A stretch of 11,066 nucleotides of DNA from the NCBI GenBank assembly GCA_014377055.1, contig JACMQJ010000156.1:1-11066 (forward strand). Reading direction: 5' to 3'. Position 1 is the stretch's first letter. Every line of letters starts with the position of its first letter. This document shows positions 6,281 to 11,066 of this stretch, one piece after another. The notes beneath the pieces were generated by a model, which ran no database searches, was not told where the DNA came from, and worked only from the letters and a program-made list of their open reading frames with translations. The DNA is from Candidatus Sericytochromatia bacterium (GTDB lineage: Bacteria; Cyanobacteriota; Sericytochromatia; UBA7694; JACMQJ01). The translations under genes and the position numbers were made by a program.

Positions 6281-6336
6281 ATCTATCTATGGTCAAATTA
6301 AAAGATAAGATTCTTACAGGTGCTTTTAAAAATTGG

Positions 6337-6345
6337 TGATATAAT
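6337..6345 (+). promoter_or_regulatory. Extended -10 promoter of the SCP2-like gene
   Basis: TGATATAAT is a perfect extended -10 (TG-N-TATAAT). It lies about 30 bases before the ATG at 6376, with GGGAG (6364-6368) as a good ribosome binding site in between. An extended -10 would account for the lack of a strong -35. Confidence 0.5.
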
Positions 6346-6375
6346 TTGTAAAAACTTATAATCGGGAGATAATTA

Positions 6376-6786
6376 ATGCCTGTTTTTGAAAATTCGCAAA
6401 TACTTGAATCTATTTTGTACAACTTCTTTTTGGAATTAGTCCAGAATAAAAGTATATCTGATAAACTTTTAGCTCATAAAGTAACATTACGATTTAATTA
6501 TTCTGAACCTGATCTATCAATATTCATTGATTGTAAAGAAAATAATCAGCCACAAGTTTTTGTTAATAAAAATGATTTAGAACCAGAAATTGATTTATCA
6601 ATGAGTGCAGACACAGCTCATAAATTTTGGCTTGGTAAAGTTAATTTAGTTGCTGCTATTACACAAAAAAAAATTAGTGTAAAAGGTTCAATTCCAAAGT
6701 TATTAATGCTCTTACCTGCAATATCACCTGCTTACAAAATGTATCCAGAATACCTTAAAAGAATAGAACGTCAAGATTTATTATAA
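6376..6786 (+). CDS. SCP2 sterol-binding-like (lipid carrier) domain protein
   Basis: A 136-residue cytosolic protein consisting of one SCP2-like domain, a fold that binds fatty acyl chains or other hydrophobic ligands in a tunnel. The most telling segment is DLSMSADTAHKFWLGKVNL (73-91), followed by SVKGSIPKLLMLLPAISPAY (101-120) and a YPEYLKRI end, the arrangement seen in bacterial SCP2-fold proteins. The N-terminal helix (residues 5-24) and the RFNYSEPDLSIFIDC strand pair also fit. There is no signal peptide or membrane segment. Ligand and partner are unknown. The thiolase elsewhere in the window also handles acyl groups, but the genes are 4 kb apart and are not an operon. GGGAG seven bases upstream decides the start. 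Confidence 0.88.
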   Translation: MPVFENSQILESILYNFFLELVQNKSISDKLLAHKVTLRFNYSEPDLSIFIDCKENNQPQVFVNKNDLEPEIDLSMSADTAHKFWLGKVNLVAAITQKKISVKGSIPKLLMLLPAISPAYKMYPEYLKRIERQDLL

Positions 6787-6826
6787 GATTAAATCTATCA
6801 TAAATATTTTTAAAAATACTACGATA

Positions 6827-6835
6827 TGCTATATT
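6827..6835 (+). promoter_or_regulatory. Possible extended -10 promoter of the toxin-antitoxin operon
   Basis: TGCTATATT (TG-N-TATATT) lies 40 bases upstream of the antitoxin ATG. No -35 is evident. The direct repeats at 6843-6873 fall just downstream, where a bound repressor would block initiation. Confidence 0.4.
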
Positions 6836-6842
6836 AGTAAGA

Positions 6843-6873
6843 TAAAGTATGTTAAAGTAAGGTTAAATATTAA
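6843..6873 (+). promoter_or_regulatory. Putative operator: three direct repeats with 10-11 bp period
   Basis: TAAAGTATG (from 6843), TAAAGTAAGG (from 6853) and TAAATATTAA (from 6864) recur at 10- and 11-base steps, one helical turn, between the candidate -10 and the start codon. Excisionase-type HTH proteins commonly bind such phased direct repeats cooperatively. Chance is a real alternative in A+T-rich DNA. Confidence 0.35.
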
Positions 6874-6874
6874 T

Positions 6875-7192
6875 ATGAGTAAACTTTTAACTCCAGAAGA
6901 AACTGCAAACAAATTAAGAATAAGCCCAAAAACAGTAAGAGATTGGTTAAGAGATTCCAAAATACAAGGTCAAAAAGTTGGAAGACAGTGGAGAGTTAAA
7001 GAAGAAGTAGTAGAAGAAATAATTCAAAAAGGACTTAATATTAATAATTTATCAAAATTAGATAATCAGTCATACGAATGGTCATCAATTATCCATGATG
7101 AAGACTTACCAGAATATGACTGGGGTAATGATAAGCCAAAAATGAAAAAAGTTTTATATACAGTAGATAGAGGCTTTATTGTAGAAGACTAA
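6875..7192 (+). CDS. Excisionase-like HTH protein, probable antitoxin of the PemK toxin
   Basis: A 105-residue protein. Residues 4-52 are a helix-turn-helix of the excisionase/MerR-like (HTH_17) type: LTPEETANKLRISPKTVRDWLRDSKIQ is the HTH and the V-G-R-Q-W-R-V hairpin the wing. The tail (about 60-105) is acidic and aromatic, with YEWSSIIHDEDLPEYDWG, a good candidate for wrapping a basic toxin, as antitoxin tails do. It sits directly upstream of the PemK/MazF gene, and its stop (7190-7192) shares one base with the toxin ATG, so the two are translationally coupled. The classical MazE-type partner is an AbrB-like or RHH protein, so this is a non-canonical pairing. A possible operator and extended -10 lie upstream. 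Alternatively it could act in trans as a transcription factor. Confidence 0.85.
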   Translation: MSKLLTPEETANKLRISPKTVRDWLRDSKIQGQKVGRQWRVKEEVVEEIIQKGLNINNLSKLDNQSYEWSSIIHDEDLPEYDWGNDKPKMKKVLYTVDRGFIVED

Positions 7193-7557
7193 TGAGTAGA
7201 CAATTAAAAATTGGAGATGTTATTGAAATAACTTATCCTAGAAAAGTTCCAAAAGGTCACGAACAGGAAGGGCGAAGACCTGCAGTAGTAATTGGTATTC
7301 CTGAAAAAGTTGATGTAACTAGATATCCTATTGTTATTACAATTCCTCTAACTACAAATCTAGGTAATTGTTCAACTGAAAATAAACTATATATTAGACT
7401 TAATCAAGGTGAAGGAAATTTATTACAAGAATCGGTAATTCTTACTGATCAAATAGTTTCTGTAGATATTACAAGAATAACAGGTTTATTTGGTATATTA
7501 AATGAAAGCACAATTAAATCTATTAGGAATATTTTAAAACAAATTCTTGAATTATAA
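7192..7557 (+). CDS. Type II toxin, PemK/MazF family endoribonuclease
   Basis: A 121-residue full-length PemK/MazF protein, a family of ribosome-independent mRNA interferases that cut specific short RNA sequences and stop growth when the antitoxin is lost. The SH3-like barrel landmarks are GDVIEITYP (8-16), GHEQEGRRPAVVIG (22-35) with the catalytic arginine at R28 or R29 before P30, IPLTTNLG (51-58) with the catalytic threonine at T54 or T55, and ESVILTDQIVSVD (80-92), ending in a GILNESTIKSIRNIL helix. All expected catalytic positions are present, so it is probably active. Cleavage specificity cannot be predicted. Its ATG overlaps the last base of the upstream HTH stop codon, typical of tightly linked toxin-antitoxin pairs. 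Confidence 0.94.
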   Translation: MSRQLKIGDVIEITYPRKVPKGHEQEGRRPAVVIGIPEKVDVTRYPIVITIPLTTNLGNCSTENKLYIRLNQGEGNLLQESVILTDQIVSVDITRITGLFGILNESTIKSIRNILKQILEL

Positions 7558-7699
7558 TAATACCTATAAATTATGAAACTGAATAAAATTAAACTATAAT
7601 TCAAATACAAATTTTAATTACTAAAGATTAATTAAATTTTTGAGTAAGTTGTTAAGATTGTGGGAAAAATATTTGGATGTCCAAAGAGTCTTTGTATCT

Positions 7700-7721
7700 G
7701 CTTATTAAATAAGCTCTTTTT
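7700..7721 (+). terminator. Possible weak terminator after the toxin-antitoxin pair
   Basis: GCTTATT-A-AATAAGC (7700-7714) is a perfect seven-base stem followed by TCTTTTT. The stem is A+T-rich, and the site is about 140 bases after the toxin stop and 57 bases before the GTPase start, so it may end the operon or attenuate the GTPase transcript. An outer TCCAAAGAG/CTCTTTTTGGA pairing competes with it. Confidence 0.3.
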
Positions 7722-7778
7722 GGATAAACATATATTAGCATTAAATAATATCGTTATAGAATGAGGCAGTAGTATAAT

Positions 7779-10382
7779 ATGATTTATCCCTTATATGATT
7801 TTAAAAAAAGAGAAAATCCTGATAATAGCCAAATAATCGCTATATCTAATCAAGCGAGTGAACTATTACAAAATCTAAATAAAACATTATACGCTCTTTC
7901 TAATCAATATACTGATCTAGCATCTCATGCACAACTAATTAGTAAGTTCAAAAAAGCAGCTGAACTACACAAAGAAGCTAATATAAAATTAATTAATCCA
8001 CCTTTGATCATTTCAGCAATGGGGACAACAAGCTCTGGTAAAAGTACATTTATTAATAGTTTGCTTGGTCTAAAATTATCTCCTATGAACTCAGATGAAT
8101 TAAGTATTGGTGTTCTAAAATTCCAACATAACAATGAATTAAAAAATTCATGTAAGATAACTATTGATACTATGATAGCCAATAATTTATGGGAAAATGG
8201 ATCTTTTAATAAAGATTACAAATCTGCTTATACTGGAATAAAAAGTATTATGGAAAACTATCGTAATAAATTAGGTAAAGATAATCTTTCACCTCCTTAT
8301 ATTACTGTTGAAAGTTCCTTTTTTACTGGTAATAACCCTGAGTTTATTGGTTTGGAAAATAGTGCAAAAACTGAAATAATAGAACTACCATTGATGATTG
8401 CCGATTCAGAAAGCTTACAGTTTGTTGATGAAGAAGTAAAGGCTTCAATAGTTGTTTTTTTAATTGACTACACAGTTCTTTTTAATAAAGAAACTAAAGA
8501 AACAAATCATTTATTTGAAAAATTACAAAAAATGAAACAAAATGTTGGTAGTAAAGACGCAATAATTTTCATTCTTAATAAAGTTGATTTGAGAAATTAT
8601 GATGATGATGAACTGGATATATCAATAGAAAAGTGTAAAAAACAAATAAAAATTAAATTTGGTATCAAAGAAGATATAGAAGTTTTACCTCTTAATGCTT
8701 TGCTTATGTATTACGTTCAATGTGCTTTTTTGGGTTATGAAAATGGGGATTTAAAAAAATATAATCCTGAAAATATTGATACTTATACAGATGAACAAAA
8801 AATGTATATTGAAATAATTAAAGATAATCTAAAAAAATGTTTTAAAGATCAAGCAAAAACTATTTCAGAAATACAAGATTCAAGTGAAGAAAATGTCGAT
8901 TTAATTTTTGAAATAAAGAAAACTATTAAAAAGGATCAAATACCTGATTATTTATTATTCAAAAAGTTTTGGACTGAATGTCTAAAAAAAAGTGGTGGAA
9001 CCAATCTTCTTGAATCAATTAAAGAAAAAAATAATAAATACTTAAAAGAGCTCGTTTTATACATACCTATGTACAAAATAGTTAACGAAATTGATGATTT
9101 ATTATTATCATTATCTGATCAAATGGTAATTGATAAAATTAATAATCAAAAAGGTTTAGAAAAAAATAGAGAAGAAATAATCAATACATACAAAGGTATT
9201 GGGGAACAAAAAAATATATTAATTGAATCAACAAAATCTCTAATTGATGATAGCTTTATCAAATTAAGAAGTTATGATTCAAGCTTTAAAAAAGAAGCAA
9301 TCAAAGTTCTTGATATTGGTCATGTTGATGAAACTATTGAGAACATTAGACGTGCAGTTGAAAAAGAAACTATTGAACCAATTGAGCAGGCATTTATTGA
9401 AGAAAAAAGATCAGATGTTTTAGTTGATGAACTGATCAAATATCATGATTGGGACGAAAAAATAGCAAAACAGATTGCTGAACATTATGATTTTTTACGT
9501 GTAAAATTATTTAGTGAAAAAAAGTATATTGACAATGGACGTACTTTTGAGATGGCTGATAATGATGATTATGAAAAAGAAAAAGTACAAGAAATTCGTA
9601 AGCAAATTGAATATCTTTGTCAAAATCTTGTAATAGCTGTCGATCAAAAATTAAAATTTGAGTTACAAAATCATATTGATGAATTAGCCGTTAGAGTTAG
9701 TAGATGGATGATCAAGAAAAATAAAGAAACTTATGATTTATATGAAAAAATGCTCACCAAACTAGAAAATAAATATCAATTAAAATTCGTTGAACCTTTA
9801 TTAATTAATAGTTTTAAACATGATAACTCTTTCCTTAACATAATTGATATAGTTCCTGTTGTAGAAGAAGGTAAAAAAAATATAGAAATAGAAAATCCTG
9901 AGCAATCTCCAAAAAGCTGGTTAAACTTTTTATTTCCAAAAGGAAAAGATGTTCTAACTCAGGAAGTCGATACTCTTAGCTTTGAATCAATAAGAATGCA
10001 GTCTACAAAATGGTCAAGTAGTTTTATTAAACTAGAGGCATATTTATGGAAAATAATTTGTGACAGCTTATATACTTTTTTTGAGCAATCATTAAGCGTT
10101 TATGAGCAAATAAATAATGAGATAATGAATCAAATTAATATTATTTTTAGACAAGAAAATGATAAAATAGTAGCCTTATTTAATAAAGATGATGCCAAAT
10201 GGAAAAGTATAGAAAATATTCTTGTTGAAGGTCAAAGTTTATTAAAAATGATGCATAATTTAACTGGTATTTCTGAAAGTGCTATTTTAGAAAAAGAATT
10301 AGCAAGACAACCTAGCTACGAAAAGAATATTTTAGCTACAAATGAAGCTAATAAAACCCATGAAGACCAAGAAATATTATAA
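7779..10382 (+). CDS. Dynamin-like GTPase with divergent G3 motif
   Basis: An 867-residue large GTPase of the dynamin-like type. The G domain begins at about residue 75. The P-loop is GTTSSGKST (82-90) followed by FINSLLG, and G4 is NKVD (267-270) after AIIFIL. LPLNAL (303-308) matches the G5 neighbourhood. Where dynamins have the G3 D-T-P-G before a helix and a 'vifv' strand, this protein has ELPLM (202-206), so both the Asp and the Gly are replaced. The rest (about 340-867) is predicted to be long charged helices or coiled coil, as in the stalk/bundle of bacterial dynamin-like proteins. A short hydrophobic SWLNFLFP segment could be a membrane-contacting paddle, but I see no clear transmembrane helix. 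Such proteins remodel membranes or protect them. Here it has no second dynamin gene beside it. The start is fixed by an in-frame stop nine bases upstream (7770-7772); the ribosome binding site is weak. Confidence 0.85.
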   Translation: MIYPLYDFKKRENPDNSQIIAISNQASELLQNLNKTLYALSNQYTDLASHAQLISKFKKAAELHKEANIKLINPPLIISAMGTTSSGKSTFINSLLGLKLSPMNSDELSIGVLKFQHNNELKNSCKITIDTMIANNLWENGSFNKDYKSAYTGIKSIMENYRNKLGKDNLSPPYITVESSFFTGNNPEFIGLENSAKTEIIELPLMIADSESLQFVDEEVKASIVVFLIDYTVLFNKETKETNHLFEKLQKMKQNVGSKDAIIFILNKVDLRNYDDDELDISIEKCKKQIKIKFGIKEDIEVLPLNALLMYYVQCAFLGYENGDLKKYNPENIDTYTDEQKMYIEIIKDNLKKCFKDQAKTISEIQDSSEENVDLIFEIKKTIKKDQIPDYLLFKKFWTECLKKSGGTNLLESIKEKNNKYLKELVLYIPMYKIVNEIDDLLLSLSDQMVIDKINNQKGLEKNREEIINTYKGIGEQKNILIESTKSLIDDSFIKLRSYDSSFKKEAIKVLDIGHVDETIENIRRAVEKETIEPIEQAFIEEKRSDVLVDELIKYHDWDEKIAKQIAEHYDFLRVKLFSEKKYIDNGRTFEMADNDDYEKEKVQEIRKQIEYLCQNLVIAVDQKLKFELQNHIDELAVRVSRWMIKKNKETYDLYEKMLTKLENKYQLKFVEPLLINSFKHDNSFLNIIDIVPVVEEGKKNIEIENPEQSPKSWLNFLFPKGKDVLTQEVDTLSFESIRMQSTKWSSSFIKLEAYLWKIICDSLYTFFEQSLSVYEQINNEIMNQINIIFRQENDKIVALFNKDDAKWKSIENILVEGQSLLKMMHNLTGISESAILEKELARQPSYEKNILATNEANKTHEDQEIL

Positions 10383-10676
10383 AAAATCTTTAAAGTAATT
10401 ATTAATTTTTTACATTATAACCCTTAGATAATCCATGATTATTTGTCAATAAGCTTGAGATTCTTAATTATACTGTGATTTAGTTAAGTCTTGTGCTGAG
10501 CTTGCCGAATTAATGATAATATCACTCTGAGATACAAAGAGTATTTTGACTTAAACCAAATATACTACAAAGTTAGGATGTGCAAAAAGTCTATTATATG
10601 GTAATTTTTTGGATTCCGAAGGTAGTGATAAAGTTATTAATATCTGGATTATTCTAATGTTTATTGTTTTAAAATG
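10383..10676. other. Gene-free tract with a REP-like core
   Basis: I see no convincing gene in this stretch. It contains the 15-base core GCTGAGCTTGCCGAA (10495-10509), matching 3161-3175 at 13 of 15 positions, and a weak hairpin, ACTCT (10524-10528) with AGAGT (10538-10542). A short open frame before the terminator has no recognisable content. It marks the join between A+T-rich DNA and the higher-G+C right edge. Confidence 0.55.
10495..10509. repeat. REP-like core, second copy
   Basis: GCTGAGCTTGCCGAA differs from the core at 3161-3175 only by CC instead of TT. The flanks do not align, so only the core is shared. Confidence 0.4.
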
Positions 10677-10710
10677 AAAATGGCTAGGGGATTTCCCCCT
10701 AGCCATTTTT
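10677..10710 (-). terminator. Strong intrinsic terminator (bidirectional)
   Basis: TGGCTAGGGG (10681-10690) pairs perfectly with CCCCTAGCCA (10696-10705) around a five-base loop. AAAA on the left and TTTTT on the right give a U-tract in the plus direction, and TTTTCATTTT follows the stem in the minus direction. It lies 15 bases past the stop of the ice-binding-like gene, which it most likely terminates, and it can also stop readthrough from the GTPase gene. Confidence 0.85.
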
Positions 10711-10724
10711 AAAATACCTTTAGA

Positions 10725-11066
10725 TTACTGAGCTGGCTTAGTCACCGTAGATGTATCTAACGACACCGCTCCACTCTGAGTCAAGGCTCTTCCTTCTAAC
10801 GAAGCTCCAGTTTGCATTGTTATCGATACAGCAGCTAAAACGTTACCTTTGAAAACCGAATTTGTACCAAAAGTAGCCGAAGTTCCTACCTGCCAAAAGA
10901 TATTATTTGCCTTTGCACTATTAATCAAGATAACCTTACGACCAGCTGTTGTTGTAAGAGTTGAACCCATTTGGAAGACCCAGACGGCATTAGCATCACC
11001 ATTGGCGTCAAGAGTGAGATCTCCAGACGAAATAGCAAGCGATGTTTGAGAGTTATACAAACCAGG
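10725..11066 (-). CDS. Ice-binding-like protein, DUF3494 family (N-terminus beyond window)
   Basis: The frame is open from the right edge (Pro-Gly-Leu-Tyr...) to TAA at 10725-10727, giving 113 residues of the C-terminal half of a DUF3494 domain, the beta-solenoid of type-1 ice-binding proteins. Family landmarks are PGLYNSQTSLAISSGDLTLD, ANAVWVFQMGSTLTT, VILINSAKANNIFWQVGTSA, TNSVFKGNVLAAVSITMQTG and EGRALTQSGAVSLDTSTV. The leftmost TTG (11058-11060) is internal, not the true start, because the upstream codons also fit the family. In sequenced relatives the protein is exported; the signal would lie outside the window. Function in this organism is unproven, since many DUF3494 proteins act as adhesins or have no ice activity. 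The G+C content is clearly above that of the neighbours, and the family is known for lateral transfer. Confidence 0.92.
   Translation of the reverse strand, partial: PGLYNSQTSLAISSGDLTLDANGDANAVWVFQMGSTLTTTAGRKVILINSAKANNIFWQVGTSATFGTNSVFKGNVLAAVSITMQTGASLEGRALTQSGAVSLDTSTVTKPAQ

Noticed and set aside
7620..7760. Short plus-strand peptides upstream of the GTPase
   Set aside because: Short GTG- and TTG-started frames exist, but they have no ribosome binding site or recognisable sequence and overlap the hairpin region.
7925..8182. Minus-strand frame within the GTPase gene
   Set aside because: It is antisense to the conserved P-loop region of the GTPase.
10849..11049. Plus-strand frame within the DUF3494 gene
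   Set aside because: It is antisense to a clearly recognisable DUF3494 domain.

Overview
The window is an A+T-rich stretch of bacterial chromosome. By eye most genes sit at roughly 25-35% G+C, except the right-hand edge gene, which I hand-counted at 131/300 (about 44%). There is no rRNA, tRNA, phage or plasmid gene to fix the taxonomy. A low-G+C Gram-negative-type bacterium with degenerate Shine-Dalgarno sequences is likely. The SCP2-like protein, the HTH/PemK pair, the Rcp1-type receiver remnant and the repeats would suit the cyanobacterial/Melainabacteria side of the tree, but that placement is a guess.

Left part (1-2400): a minus-strand GT4 glycosyltransferase runs off the left edge. A 500-bp gene-free tract packed with repeats follows (a 165-bp MITE-like element, an abutting inverted repeat, a REP-like hairpin and an 18-bp palindrome), then a complete minus-strand acetyl-CoA acetyltransferase. 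Middle-left (2400-4700): a small hypothetical gene, the remains of a response-regulator receiver gene, a REP-like structured repeat, msrB, and an exported Big2-domain protein. A second, 103-bp copy of the MITE fills the gap between the stop codons of the exported protein and the convergent ATP-grasp gene.

Middle-right (4700-7560): a minus-strand Nudix hydrolase and ATP-grasp gene form a probable two-gene operon. It is transcribed divergently from an SCP2-like lipid-binding protein with a good extended -10 promoter. Next is a compact type II toxin-antitoxin pair in which the antitoxin position holds an excisionase-like HTH protein and the toxin is PemK/MazF, with a one-base overlap and helically phased direct repeats just upstream. 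Right part (7560-11066): an 867-residue dynamin-like GTPase with intact P-loop and NKxD motifs but a substituted G3 motif, a gene-poor tract, a strong bidirectional terminator, and the C-terminal part of a DUF3494 (ice-binding-like) protein in higher-G+C DNA, probably acquired.

The genes do not form one pathway. This looks like an accessory-rich chromosomal segment shaped by small non-autonomous repeats, gene decay and gene acquisition. The items most worth following up are the two-copy MITE family, the HTH-PemK module with its putative operator, the decayed receiver gene, and the dynamin-like protein with the unusual G3.
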